DNA of 64,000 nt from Isoetes taiwanensis (lineage: Eukaryota > Streptophyta > Lycopodiopsida > Isoetales > Isoetaceae), in NCBI GenBank assembly GCA_021234155.1, contig JAJEKV010000025.1:7704531-7768530 (forward strand). The letters run 5' to 3'. Of the stretch, positions 9,726 to 21,285 are shown piece by piece. The position numbers and the translations under genes are program-made. Positions within the stretch are counted from its first letter, which is position 1. Each line of letters starts with the position of its first letter. The notes under the pieces are model-generated. The model was given only the letters and a program-made list of their open reading frames with translations. It was not told the DNA's origin and ran no database searches.

Positions 9726-10860
9726 CAAGGAACTCAAGTGCAGGATCTCAGGACCAGCACCGACAACGCAATTGGGTACCAAGGAATTTGTTTGGCAGAG
9801 AACCAGAGGACTTTGAGCAGGATATGTCACCAGAGGCAGTCAACGCAAGGTTGGTGCAGATGAGGAACCAGATGCAACACCTCATCAACTGGGCGACACC
9901 TCTGATGAATGCACAGGAAGATGGTCCTCCACCTCCACCTTGTCCTCCAGGTGGTGACGAAGTTCCTCAGCAGGAAGGGGAGGGCAACCACGGGAACGTC
10001 AAGGATAAGAGACGGAGAAGGAGAACCAGGAGTCCATCATCTTCTAGCTCCAGCTCATCAGACAGTTCTTCCAGTGAGGATAGCTCTAGCTCCGACAGTC
10101 AGTCCGATACATCTAGAGCAAGGAAAAGGGCAAGAAAGACAGATAATTATCAGAAAAAGGTGGATAGTGCTATGAGCAGCGTATGGAAGACAAGGAAGTG
10201 GGCAGTTCTCGGGGAAAAGACGGATCAGGTATAGATTTGAAGCATGGCTTGATGAAATGGAAGAATTTGGCAACTCCTACGGTATGAAAGATAAGGATAT
10301 AGGGAAAGTTACTACTGACTAACCTTATTGGGCCGGCAAGGATCCGGTGGAAGGGATATGCTAAGTCTAACAAAGTCTGAAGAGGAACAATTGCAGATTT
10401 AAGACTTTCAGCAAGGCTTTTAAGAAGCACTATGTGCCAAGGTCCCATACTAGTAGGCAGATCCGCAGCTTTTACAGTTGAATCGGGGTAGCTTATCGGT
10501 GGCTAAGTATACGAGAAAGAATTCATGAGGCTTAGGCTTCATGTTCTCGAGTATCGAAAGGCAAAAAACCGGTGGATACCTACATTGAGGGGTTGAACAG
10601 CAATATTAAGAGGCTTGTTAGAGCAATCAACCCAAGGTCAGTTGCAGAGGCCGAAGATGAAGCTATAAGTTTGGAAGAGGCACCAAACAACTCCAGAAAC
10701 AATCAACCGAGGGGTAAGAGTTCAGAGGCGTGCTCGGGGGCAATATCAGGGTAAGCAATCAGCAGCTACACCATCAGGGGGCCAGCAGCAAGGTAAGAGT
10801 CAGAACAAAGCCTTTGGGGACCGTAAGCCACAGAATGCATCAGGGGGCAGTGCGTCTTAA
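9726..10860 (+). pseudogene. gypsy-1 gag
   Basis: The open part starts by 9788 and has a Pro-rich segment, a KRRRRR basic patch and a long Ser-rich run (about 10030-10110). It then changes frame into the retrotransposon gag core: FEAWLDEMEEFGNSYG, DKDIGKVTT, then FSKAFKKHYVPRSH and YTREFMRLRLHV in shifted frames. These match ESWLDEIQEFEKSYG and FAKAFKSHYVPKAH of gypsy-2 gag. Gag is the structural protein of the particle. Several stops and shifts make it dead. The sequence becomes unrelated at about 10860, before any zinc knuckle or protease. Confidence 0.82.
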
Positions 10861-10875
10861 GCGTCTTCTAGACAG

Positions 10876-12671
10876 TCAGTCTTCAAGAGGCATGTTCTGA
10901 TCACATTCAAGAGTGCTCTTGGACCCTTTCTTATTCTTCTCCTTCAATGTGTAGTAGCAATAAATACAATTCCTTGTGGTCTTGGCACCTGAAGAACTTA
11001 TGTTATACATAGCCTTTTCTGTCTTCATGTCACATGCCAAATGGAAATGAACAATAAGGGAACCATGGCCTACAACACTTAATTTCTCACCATTGCCATA
11101 CATACCTAGCAGCCTTGGGATATCTGTCTGGTCAAAAACCCATTTCAAAGCGTTGTAGTTCTCTTTCTGAACCTAGAACATGCCCAATCACCAAGTATGG
11201 TCTTCTGATTGCACAGAAAACTAGTCTGGATCCCTAATTTTCTTCTTCTTGTTCCTTTCCTCATCATACTTGCTCGTGAATGCTCTGTTCATCAGAGTTA
11301 TGGATACTCTCTCGTACTTTGTTCTGTGTGACATCTCCATCTCATCCAGCTTCAAGCAAATTTCGAGTTGCCCATTCACCTCTGCCTCCTGTATGTCATA
11401 GTAAAGAATCATGAAACTTAAAACCTTATCCAATTCAAACCACACATTATTTTTGGCATGCAATCCAAGAATATCTCTCTCTTTACTTCTTAAGCCCTTT
11501 TTGGGATCTTTTCTAATTTTTTTGGCACCCTTACTATTCCCAACTGTAACTGGAGCTGCAACAGGAAAACCACATTCCAAAGAATGCATGCTCCCTAATA
11601 TTTCACTTACCGAAATGTTTTTCCTCCTTTTGATTAGCTCTAAGTTGTAGGGTCTAAGGATGACAATTTTCTTTGTGTTGAGTGACTTCAAAGCATCATA
11701 AAATGGCTTGAACAACAACTTGTAGCCATGCCTACTGATCCCTGCAGTATCACAAACCTCTTGAACTTTGGATGCATCAATTTTAGAGTATATCTCGCCA
11801 ACCACATGTTCGAGCACTCTTTTCCTACGGCCAATGTTTGAAGGGTCATCAAGCAAGGAAATTATCTCCTCATTATTAGCAATTGTTTTAACAATCTGTC
11901 CTACATTTTCCCTGACAACCTGTTGGTCATTTGTGACCTCTTTGTGTTTAACACATTCTTTATTGCATAAGTTCTTCTCTTGGCAGCACCACACCTCATA
12001 TTCAAGTTCTCAATTGGTTTTTTCCCCTTCTTCCTTTCTCGCCATCCAAGAAAAGGTCCTCTTCATCCGGGCCAATCTCTTCTCAGCAGATACAAGTTTC
12101 CTCTTCAAGTCATTTGCACGATTGCTCTCTGACTCACATTCTCGTTGTGTCAATTTCAACACACAATTAGCAAGCGTTTTGTCAGCTTCAAGCTGCAATA
12201 TGTCATTTTTTAATTTTATGATTTTGTCTTCTCTTTATCGTTCATTGCACTTTCCATTGATATGCTTGTTCTTGCTAAATTACAGAATTCTTCATTTCGT
12301 TCATGCATGCACCTCAATAATCTGTGAATTTCAGCCAACAATTGGCCACTGTATTGCATCATGTCTGTGCAATATCCAAGCAAACCTGATTTACCTTCAC
12401 AAACAAACTTTACTAAGCTGGCAACCGAATTAAAATTTGGATGATGTCCGGTCATAGGATTCTTTCGATAAATCTCTCCTTTTGCCCAAATATTTGCATG
12501 CTTTGCTCCAGAATTGCGCAATGCATTCTCATCTTCAAGATGCCCTGAAATTAACCTACACTTGTTTGTGGTTTGAGCATACTCAGCTGATGGGAGGTTA
12601 ATTGTGATCTGGGCCATAACAGTGGAAGCAAGCAGTTGAAGCAACAGACTATGGACAACTGCCCGGACCAT
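10876..12671 (-). pseudogene. Unrecognised minus-strand gene relic
   Basis: On the minus strand, 12671-12216, 12198-12010, 11994-11221 and 11148-10876 read as successive pieces of one protein of about 550 residues, interrupted by a shift near 12205, a stop at 12007-12009 and a short gap near 11200. The second piece is a basic coiled-coil-like helix (about 12190-12020). The third has a helical stretch with GISRHGYKLLFKPFYDAL and a basic cluster. The last has HLACDMKTEKAMY followed by a C-x-x-C in RNCIYCYY. A D-M-K segment followed by Gly and C-x-x-C is reminiscent of uncharacterised transposase-like proteins; that link is weak. No TIRs or target duplication were seen at its edges. Confidence 0.5.
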
Positions 12672-12697
12672 GATCCTGTTGGTTTTTGACCAGGGCG

Positions 12698-12748
12698 GTT
12701 TGAATTTTTGAATTTGGATTTGAATTTGAATTTAAATTTGAATTTCAT
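12698..12748. repeat. TTTGAA hexamer microsatellite
   Basis: Imperfect repeats of TTTGAA (about eight units, some read GGATTT or TTTAAA) lie just beyond the 5' end of the minus-strand relic. Confidence 0.8.
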
Positions 12749-13410
12749 ATGTGAAAACATCAAAGCAGATCGGATGGAGGAAATAGTTGCGTCATGGATC
12801 AGGTGGGTATGCACGGCCGAATTTTGGATCCAAGAGGCAGCACTCGGATCTGTTATGGATATGCCATCGATTTTGGTTTACAGTGGGTTGGTTGATCCAA
12901 AACAAATGCAGGCGGCGAAGGAGCTCCAATCACGAGAAGGGAAGATCTCCCCAGCTAACCCACACGAACTTGGCTTCCCCGTGGCAGCAGGGGAGCATAA
13001 AAAGGAATAAGAGATTTGAAATCGGGGTGGAAAAGATATCACAGGTTTGCATTATTAATGCAAAAAATTGACCCCTAGCCCCATATTATATTTAATAAAA
13101 AAATACATGGAAAATAATTTATAATTTCTTAGGGGGGCCTTTGGAGACCCCAGATTTTCTCTAATGAGAGCTTATCAGAAGAAAAAAAAAATTACAATTC
13201 ATGTGCCTATATATTTATATCTTCACATGCGTCAGGCTTTTAACTCTTCAAAAAACACATCTAGTAATTTGATGCCATCTACAAGCTAATGAGATAGATC
13301 TTTAGAATTTGCTGCATATAATATATATAATCATTACAAACAGAGAGACATTAAAACAGGCTTCAACCTGTAAGAGCTAAGAAATAAGAATACATTTTCA
13401 TTCGCTGAAT

Positions 13411-13863
13411 CTAACAAGCAGCAGGAGCCATGAGAAAGATGCGTACAAGCCTGAGAGCTGAGACAACCTAACTGACATAAGTGACAAGCTTTGGTTTGTG
13501 ATTCAATGCAAGTAAATTGTCGCGTGATATATTAAGCTTCTCTATGCTGCTGGCTGAATCGACTAGATCAGATTCCAGTAAATGTACTGTTGATTTTAGT
13601 TGCTCGATTTGGTAACAAGCTTGTGCAATCTTTTCATTCAGTTCCTCAAGCTGACATTGTGCTTCAAAAAAGGAGTCTGATCTTGTAGAGATTTCCCTTA
13701 CAAGATGAACTTCCACAATGTCTAGGTAATGAGACAACTTTTCTTGCAGCATCATATTTTGTGGAATGGTCGAAAATGGGCATGCTGCCTGGAATGTAGA
13801 TCCAGTTTCTATTGCAAAATCTTCCTCAAAATATAAAGATGGTATTTTTCGAAGACAAGCCAC
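13411..13863 (-). pseudogene. VPS54: VPS54 (GARP complex subunit) fragment
   Basis: The minus-strand frame reads PSLYFEEDFAIETGSTF, AACPFSTIPQN, LQEKLSHYLDIVEVHLVREI, SFFEAQCQLEELNEKI and a coiled-coil helix to NHKPKLVTYVS. This is the pattern of the N-terminal region of plant VPS54, a subunit of the Golgi-associated retrograde tethering complex. After the stop (TAG at 13468-13470) the same frame continues VVSALRLV, as the family does, so the stop is best read as a CAG-to-TAG change. Only this part of the gene is present, with no neighbouring exons, so it is a duplicated or transposed gene fragment. The assignment rests on remembered family pattern. Confidence 0.72.
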
Positions 13864-13869
13864 AAGTTC

Positions 13870-15285
13870 TCCCTGGTCCTTCCATTGTGCCTTTTTTTAT
13901 ATGCAAGGATATGGCATTCCGGCAAGTTGGGGATGCTATTCCAATGTCGAAAATCTTTTTCTTCCTATAATGTGAAGTCCAGAAAGAATGAATTGATGAG
14001 AAAGTTGACCAGATTAGATTGATTGCAGGAGAAGAAGAGGTCGGGAGGAGAATGGAGGATTTTTTTTTTCTCAAAAAGTTTAGCGTGTAGCTTTTCGCTA
14101 TGACAGGGCAGAGGATCGATGAAGAGCTATGACAGAGCAGGGGATCGATGAAGAAGTTATTCCGTGACCACCTCCATCTCCATGCCTGCTTTTTTTCCAC
14201 ATTTTCCAATTTTCTTGGCTGTAGATCTTGAAAAAAAGGGATCTAATGATGAAAACTAATACCAAATCAGTTCTTGATGAGTTCCACGTGGATAGCTAGA
14301 GAAAGGCTATAGGCTTGGTTGGGCTGGTGTGCTAAAAAAAGTGAGCTGGATAAATTTCCAATAAATGAATGACATGTGGGTTCCCACCATGGAAATGGCA
14401 AAACCATAGGGTACAAACAATATTTGCTTAAAAGTATTGATTTATATTATTTATTCATGGTGTGCGAAAAATGAATTGATCCTTGACTATGTAGGGTTAC
14501 GTAAATCAATTCTATTTGTATTTTAATGTCCTCTCATTGCAAGACTAACTACAAAATCCTGGACCGGTCAGATTTCATAATATTTTCAATCAGTTAATCA
14601 GTAACTTTCATTTCAAATGACACAGTAACTGTCTTTAGATTACCTGAAACGAGTTTGCATGTAGATCTACTACATGATTGGAACAAAAATAGGATAAAGA
14701 CTTGCTTAAAATAAAGTAATGTTCAAGGAACTTCCATGTATAATAATTTCCACTCATGAGATCTCTGCATATCTCAGGTCAGAGAAACCAAACCCCACGG
14801 ATGGAAATCTATAGAAAGCGGCATGCCTCTGCAACCTCTCATTGCAGAAGCAACTACGAAATCCTGAACTGTTTTTTGAACTCGATACGAATTTGCATAT
14901 AAGAGATCTACGACATGATTCTTCAAATATTTATTTAAGTCATTTCAATTTTCTTTGTACTTATGTTTTGAGTGTGAGAAAACAAGTAAGAGAGGTCATC
15001 TTCTAATGGCCCGTTGATCATCCACCTGAGTTTGAGGTATTGGAAAATCTAAAAGATTTCTGAGCTGGATTAGATTGAACCAGGCATTTTCCAAGTCACC
15101 TTGTGACCTAATCTGGCCACAGAACTGCTTATCAGACATATCCCAATGTGCATGTTCATTAAATTGAACACTTTTCTTCAAAAAGCATCCTTTGCAGGAC
15201 CATAAAGTTTGTAAGCATTGTTTTGTGGCAGATAATAAATACAAAATGGCCTTGCAAAGCCTTGTCATTCGTTTCTTTACTTAAT
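13870..15285. other. No recognisable gene
   Basis: AT-rich sequence with short frames only. A minus-strand frame of about 90 codons (15268-14996) has no recognisable motif. A similar phrase (tcat/ctcattgcagaa or gcaagac, then 'aactacgaaatcctg') recurs near 14535 and 14840, a hint of an old duplicated repeat. Confidence 0.6.
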
Positions 15286-15289
15286 GATA

Positions 15290-15590
15290 AAGTCATATGC
15301 TAGACATCCAAATGGTCTGATGTACACACATCAAGTTTCCCTTCGTAAAAGGCATGTGATGTGGAACATGAAGGGGAAGGGCATTCTTGCCATCCCCATG
15401 ACTTGCAGAATCTGGTCCTCCGGTCCTCCCCATGACCTGCAGAATCCGGGCGCGCCGTTGCCGTTGTCGTTGAGGCGCCACCGGATTCTGCAGGTCAAGG
15501 ATTGGCAAGAATGCTCAACCCCTTCACGTTTCCACTACGTCAAGAAACTTGTTTATGCTCCAATGGTGGATGTTTATGAATAAAGGAAAG
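15290..15590. repeat. Foldback (MITE-like) inverted repeat
   Basis: The inner arms are the strongest: GGCATTCTTGCCATCC...TGCAGAATC (about 15379-15410 and again 15428-15449) pairs with GGATTCTGCAGGTCAAGGAT and GGCAAGAATGC (about 15481-15516). Weaker pairing extends outward to an ACATCCA/TGGATGT pair near 15303 and 15567. The central loop is GC-rich. The structure suggests a foldback element; no target duplication is clear. Confidence 0.55.
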
Positions 15591-16035
15591 GCCCCCTGGC
15601 TGTTTTCTGGCTGGGAAAGATGGCTGACGCGTGGATCGCGGAGGCCACCACCGATGCGCAGAGCGCGAGGCCACCTTGACCGGCCAGAGAACAGGCAAGG
15701 GGGCCTTTGCCCTACCGAAAAGATTTCTTACCTTCAATTCTGCGACCAGGATGCAGAGTAGGATGCAGAGTAGAATCAGAGGAATGCGTGGTAGAAACAG
15801 TCGGATGCGGGAAAAAACAGCAGAAAGTGGAGTAAAAATCTCTGTAGAACAGCGGCACGCGAGATGCAATGTTTCAGGAAAAGAAACACCGCCACGCGTC
15901 AAAGCTCCATTGGACGCGATGGCAGAATTGAAGAAGTCTTTCCGTTCGGTGTTGGGTGGACTGCTATGTCGCAACCATTCTATTCCAGAACGACAAATGG
16001 CAAGACAAATGGCAACACCATTCTGCATCGCGTAA

Positions 16036-16304
16036 AAAACAGTTACGATGCATTCTGTCGCGTCCACCAGTAGCGCCTTGCCACGTGGCGCATTTTCAAT
16101 ACTGGAATGTTAATAAATTTTAGTTTGATGCATTTACCTGACATTCTGAGTTTTTACCCGACATTCCGGATTTTTACCCAACATTCTTGGCGACAGAATG
16201 CATCGTAACTGTCTTCCACGTAAAGGTAATGCTTTACTCGACATTCTGGAGGTGTCAACAGGGACGCGCGGAGCCCTGTTGACACCTCCAGAATGTCGAG
16301 TAAA
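16036..16304. repeat. Nested inverted repeats with a perfect 31-bp hairpin
   Basis: TTTACTCGACATTCTGGAGG... (16233-16263) pairs perfectly over 31 bases with 16274-16304 around a 10-base loop. Just upstream, ACAGTTACGATGCATTCTGTCGC (about 16038-16060) is the reverse complement of 16191-16213. The phrase CCGACATTC/GACATTCTG also recurs near 16140-16180. Together these look like one or two nested foldback elements. Confidence 0.75.
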
Positions 16305-16339
16305 GGGACATTCCCTTATACAAGAAAGCTGGTATTCAC

Positions 16340-16403
16340 ATCCAGCAGGCAAGTCCAAATACAAAGATGGTCCAGCAGGCAAGTCCAAATACAAGAAACC
16401 CTC
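16340..16403. repeat. 29-31-bp tandem duplication
   Basis: The phrase CCAGCAGGCAAGTCCAAATA with following AC-AA occurs twice head to tail, at about 16342 and 16373. Confidence 0.8.
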
Positions 16404-16741
16404 GCAAGAGCTTGAAATCCCCAAAATCGCAAGAGCTCGAAATCCGCAAGAGCCTAAAACCTGAGCATCTCTGGATCATCTGAGCTTGAAATCTGAAGCA
16501 TATAGCCGGATCTTTCCTTGACGTTATTCTAAGGTTCCTTAATTTTTTTTTCCTAAAAGGGCTCTTCACCAATTCACCTTCACATCATTTACACTACTCG
16601 CAATCCTTAAACTCTCATCAAGACTTCAAGGAAGACATTTAACTTAACCTGCAAGAAATTGTATGAATCAATATTATAGTTTTGCAATACATCAAACAGA
16701 GAATCTTCCCTGCAGTCAATGAAGCTAAAGGGAACTATGTT

Positions 16742-16872
16742 TTCTCTAAAGGGAACTATGTTTTCTCTCGATAAGAGGTATTAAATGTTACGATGAAACC
16801 CTAACTATGTTTTCTCTAAAGGGAACTATGTTTTCTCTCGATAAGAGGTATTAAATGTTACGATGAAACCCT
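16742..16872. repeat. 70-bp tandem duplication
   Basis: GGGAACTATGTTTTCTCTCG and the 50 bases after it, to GATGAAACCCTA, occur at 16751 and again at 16821. A partial third copy lies at about 16731. Confidence 0.85.
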
Positions 16873-18163
16873 ATGAAAGATCTGCCCAAACCAAATCAGA
16901 AGTTATTGAAATGCTTGAAACCCTATGAGAGACAGAGAGTACCAAATGAGTGAAAATCTGGAAGACTTGGGCATTTCTTTCAATTGATACTGCTCTATTT
17001 CTTGATCTGCAAAATTTGCACAGAAGATTTTTGGCGAAGGTAGAAGATTTACGGATGTCGATGCCGAAAGCCAAAATGAATGTCTTGCAAAGCACGAAAA
17101 GCACGAGAATATACCTAGAACGGCCATAACGGGCTCCGGTACGAGGCAGGCGTTCCAAAAGCTTCTTAACGCTTGAAAGATTCGGCTTGCTAATCTTTAA
17201 GGTTAGGGTTTTCATGCTTCCTTACGTGGCAGCCAAGTGGCAGTGACGTGTCACCCTCGTTATAGGACAAAGACCATGCCTTAGGCATTGGAATCTCACA
17301 TAATCCTTGCCAAATCGAACTGTTCTTCTTAATCCCGGCCCCCCGGCCTCGCCTCTGGACACCTCCAACCCTATGCTACAATGCTTGTTCTTTCACGCCA
17401 TATCCTTGATCCTTGCTTCAGTCTTTAATCACCTGCTTTCACTTAAAAACGCTTCTTCTCCTCCTCCACTTAAACCACATATTCTTGTCATCCTTCACTA
17501 AACCACCACGTTACCTCAAGTGTTCCTTTCATCTACGCTTCACCCTCTCTGTATAGTAAATCTACATCCACCACCACCTGTCGGCTTTCATCTATGCTTC
17601 ATTTTCACCACAGTAAATCTATTGCCTCCTGTTCAAATCCTGTATTCTGCAACATTCCCACACGAGTCATCATATGCCCCCTTCGACATATAGCATGTCC
17701 TTGATCTTCTCTTGCATCACACATTCCTTGTCTTTCTTTGTGCCCCTTTACAGGTGCAAACGTCTTGATGTAGCTTACCTATTGGCATTTGGACTTGATG
17801 TAACTTACCTATTGGCATTTGGAGAGATGTTGTCACACGAGTGCAGAGGGTTAAATAATTGTGGATACTTGTTGGGTTCAAACCAATAACGTACCTTCAC
17901 GTTTCTGTTCCTTGTTTATAGATGAAAAAAATATACATATAAATAATCAAAAGCCCATAGAGAAGACCAACCTTCTTCTTTTTCCTATTTTGAGTATGTT
18001 CACCCTGTTGCTTCTAAAATGAGGTCACATATTCCATAGGAGTAACGTTCCACGGAGGATCGATCATGATATATATGAGCGCAACTCTTATCTCCTCCTT
18101 AAGCCATAGAAGCACATATATGAGAGTCAGTTCTTAAGTGGATTTTGAGGGCATTCAAAAACA
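16873..18163. other. Intergenic region upstream of SWEET
   Basis: No convincing gene. A short direct duplication of TTACCTATTGGCATTTGGA lies at about 17776 and 17805. The 100 bases before the SWEET ATG are AT-rich with ATATATGAG boxes, but no single TATA box stands out. Confidence 0.5.
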
Positions 18164-20497
18164 ATGGATGTTGCACTGTTCAAATTCATCATCGGAATTA
18201 TAGGTGACAAACTTGGCCAACTGTATTTGCACCTCTCCTTTCTTGTTTTATAATTTTTTCTTTTTTTCCTTCTTGTGCCATTTGTAGGAAATGTTGCTAC
18301 ATTAAGTACTGGACTCGCTCCTATGTAAGCTCTTGTCCTACTACAATCTAATTTTTACTGATAAAGTCTTTATTTGATTCTAATTAAGTACTTGCAGACC
18401 TACATTTTGGAAAATCTACAAGGATGGATCTACTGGAAGCTTTTCATCACTTCCTTATGCAATCTCCTTCCTATATAACTTGTTATGGACTTGGTATGCA
18501 CTTCCATTTGTGACCAAACATAACCTCCTCGTACTTACGATCAGTGCCACCATTGTAGCATTGCAATCTTTTTATTTAACCATATTTGTCATATACTCTC
18601 CACGTAAGCAAAAGGTAAGTCACACCCTGTTTTGTGTTTTCCATAACCTTATCTTCGTAGTGATTGATATATTTTTTATTTTATGTAGATTAAGGTTGTG
18701 GCTTGGATAGCTGCCATGCTTATCGGATTCGGTATACATGGAATGATAACTATATTAGTTCCAACGCATCGAATAAGAGTGATAATCTCTGGCTCAGCAG
18801 CTACATTGGCTTCTATGGCTGCATTTGCTGCACCCCTTTCAGTGATGGTATGGTCATTTTCCTACATGATGCACATGATCAATGAGTTTCTACTACATTG
18901 CTTACTATTGTACTTTAAAGAAAATGCCTTTTACAAAATACAACTTCATTTTAGCTTTATATGCGCCTACCAATGCGCAGCACATGACAAGAATACTTTA
19001 GTAATAGAAAATAACCTAATCGTACTGGATCCTACTAGTGGATTTTTAGCTTCAGCTAGTAGTATCTTTCTATCACAAATTGAATTAGGAAATGCTTTAC
19101 CAAAAGTATAAAGAAGCGCATCATAAATGGGAGGAACTGACATAGTTAAACGCAATAATAATATTTTTTACATTTAATGAGACGTATTAGATACCATATA
19201 TGAAGTTAGCCCGTGGCCCAAAATTTCACTATATATGCTCTAATGCCAAACCTCCATCTAATCCAGTGCCTAACCTCCGATTCAAAATATACATGAGAGA
19301 GAAATGTACTTAAACCTAGACTATTAATTGTAAAAACCATTGACATAAACTAAATGGTTGAAAATCTTCTGATTTATATATGTCATTGTTGTGGATCATT
19401 TAACATTGGAGTATAAGACATGGTTCTTACATGAAAATATGGCATGCAGAGATTGGTGATAAGGACAAAAAGTGTGGAGTACATGCCCCTCTTACTTTCT
19501 TTGTCCATATTTTTCAATTGCGCCACATGGACAATATATGGGGTACTTGGCAGGGATATGTTCATTACAGTAAGTTTTTTTGCAATAAGAATTTCATGAG
19601 TTTGAAATTCTTACTTTAAACTTGAGCTTCCATATCTAGCAAGCAAACTTAATGTTTTTAGGTTTAGCAGTTTTCACTTTAAATATAGAGGGATCACACT
19701 TTCATTGCGAGACTTACTCTACCCACCTCGTGGTAGTCGGCGCACACTTTACCCATCTCCCATGGTAGTCTTGATGGTTACTTTAAGTGAACATAAATGG
19801 CATTGCCACTTGTATGATTATTAAACCTTTCATTTGACAAAACAATGCTATGTTTACTGTTCCTCCTCTTGAAAATTATTTCTAGGTTTAGCAATTGACT
19901 TCACTTTCAATATGGATTGGATCACACACTATGATTGTGAAATCTACAATCGCTTTCAATATGGATGGATCACACACACTACCGTTGTGATACGTAGACT
20001 CACTCAGTTTCCTAACCCCATTGTAGTCAGTGCATCTCTACTTTCAATATGGATGGATCACACATTACCATTCCAAGACTTACACTCGTCCAGTTCACCC
20101 ACTCCATGGTACTCACCTCCTATGGCGGTATTGGGGTGCAAGCCCAAAGGGATAACCACTTGGCTACCATCATTTTCGAACCATGATCTCATTGACGATT
20201 TAAGGCCTTATCACTAGGCCACCGGTAGATGTAATGGTGATTCTATTTTAAGTGTTCTCTGATGCTCTTTTATGTGATCTATATATATTTATTTGTTGTC
20301 TACTATTTACAATTTTACAGGTGGCTGAAGTTGTAGGGACAGCCCTCGCGACTGCTCAATTGGCACTATATGCATTATACTATAATAAAACTCCACAAAT
20401 AAAATCTATAAATATGTCTGGGGAGACACTACCTAAGATTATCCCATTGGAGACACTTCACACAATTGATTTTCAGAAGGTTGTTAATGAAGTCTAA
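18164..20497 (+). CDS. SWEET-family bidirectional sugar transporter, six exons
   Basis: Six exons join in frame with GT-AG introns: 18164-18203, 18288-18324, 18398-18614, 18689-18847, 19450-19569 and 20321-20497, giving 249 residues, the usual SWEET length. SWEETs are seven-helix uniporters built from two MtN3/saliva triple-helix repeats. The first repeat shows APIPTFWKIYKDGSTGSFS, LPYAISFLYNLLWTWYALPF and LLVLTISATIVALQSFYL. The second shows AAPLSVMRLVIRTKSVEYMP and CATWTIYGVLGRDMFIT. The helix-breaking prolines are kept. Two positions normally Asn in the sugar pocket appear changed: TIN-G reads TISAT, and PNGFG reads VAEVVG. The C-terminal tail is about 35 residues. The gene is free of stops and is probably functional or recently so. 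The start is the only ATG in frame with exon 2. Confidence 0.9.
19885..20225 (-). mobile_element. tRNA-derived SINE in SWEET intron 5
   Basis: Read on the minus strand from about 20225, the start GGTGGCCTAGTGATAAGG is a Pol III A box and ATGGTTCGAAAATG some 30 bases further on is a B box, the promoter layout of tRNA-derived SINEs. Its distal part holds three spaced copies of GATCCATCCATATTGAAAG or close variants (plus-strand positions about 19904, 19951 and 20040). The right end near 19885 is uncertain. It sits wholly inside the intron. Confidence 0.6.
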
Positions 20498-21062
20498 CAT
20501 TAGGTACAAGATCATATGTGTGTCCTAAATCAAATTAATATTATTCATCAATAATCTATTAAAGATGCATTCAATCTATATTTTATTAGTTTGGAAGTTC
20601 AATGCTGTATTTTATATCATTGATGATACTTTTAAGACTAATGTTAAAGAGTGTTTTATGCTTCTGTAGCCTTAAATTTATTCCGTGGAATAGTCATATG
20701 GACATGCTAGAATTGTAAGAATTTAGGGGGAAATAGACAAGCCTGCTAAATATATTAGAGTTGTAATTTGAAGTACTGTGAAGGTAATCATTTACTTGCA
20801 CCATTGAATTAATTCTAATTACAATAAAAAGTTCATCAACATCTTGCTGAATGTGTGATTGTGTTGTTCTTGTGCACCTGCTTGCCCTTTAAGATTTCAT
20901 ATCTGTATTCTGTCATTATATATAGCATCTTCAAATTTTCGTATGTTTCTTATGCTTTCTCGTAGGTTCATGATAGTATTATGTGATTTTTGATTGACAT
21001 GAAATACAACCTTTCCCCTCCTATAACCATTTGGACTCGTGATGACAAAGGTTAATTCGATT
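20498..21062. other. SWEET 3' flank
   Basis: AT-rich sequence without frames. An AATAAAA signal at about 20823 could serve polyadenylation of SWEET. Confidence 0.4.
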
Positions 21063-21152
21063 CAGTTCTCTTCTCTTCTCTTCTCTTCTCTTCTCTTCTC
21101 TTCTCTTCTCTTCTCTTCTCTTCTCTTCTCTTCTCTTCTCTTCTCTTCTCTT
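21063..21152. repeat. TTCTC pentamer microsatellite, about 18 units
   Basis: Uninterrupted CTTCT/TTCTC pentamers, a pure pyrimidine tract on the plus strand. Its perfection suggests recent expansion. Confidence 0.95.
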
Positions 21153-21285
21153 TAGATATTGTTTGCTTCATATTGATGTTCTTTAAAGTGTTATCACTTT
21201 ATATCGCAACCTTGTAGGGAGTTTCAACATTTAAAATATAGAACCACACTATCTGAAAGCAATAAAAAAATATTTCTAATATATA

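Larger units (their letters stand above)
3931..10860 (+). mobile_element. Ty3/gypsy-lineage element carrying histone H3, 5' half (gypsy-1)
   Basis: It consists of a complete LTR (3931-5589), a tRNA-iMet PBS (5591-5602), a frame with a histone H3 tail and fold (6167-7254), accessory region B (7994-9485) and gag (9726-10860). The gag and accessory region match those of gypsy-2 at 35557-55005, which also has gypsy-type pol, and this sets the superfamily. No protease, RT, integrase or second LTR follows; the element stops near 10860 against unrelated minus-strand sequence. Spacers between the frames are AT-rich. The element is a decayed relic, but its domain order matches gypsy-2. Confidence 0.85.
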
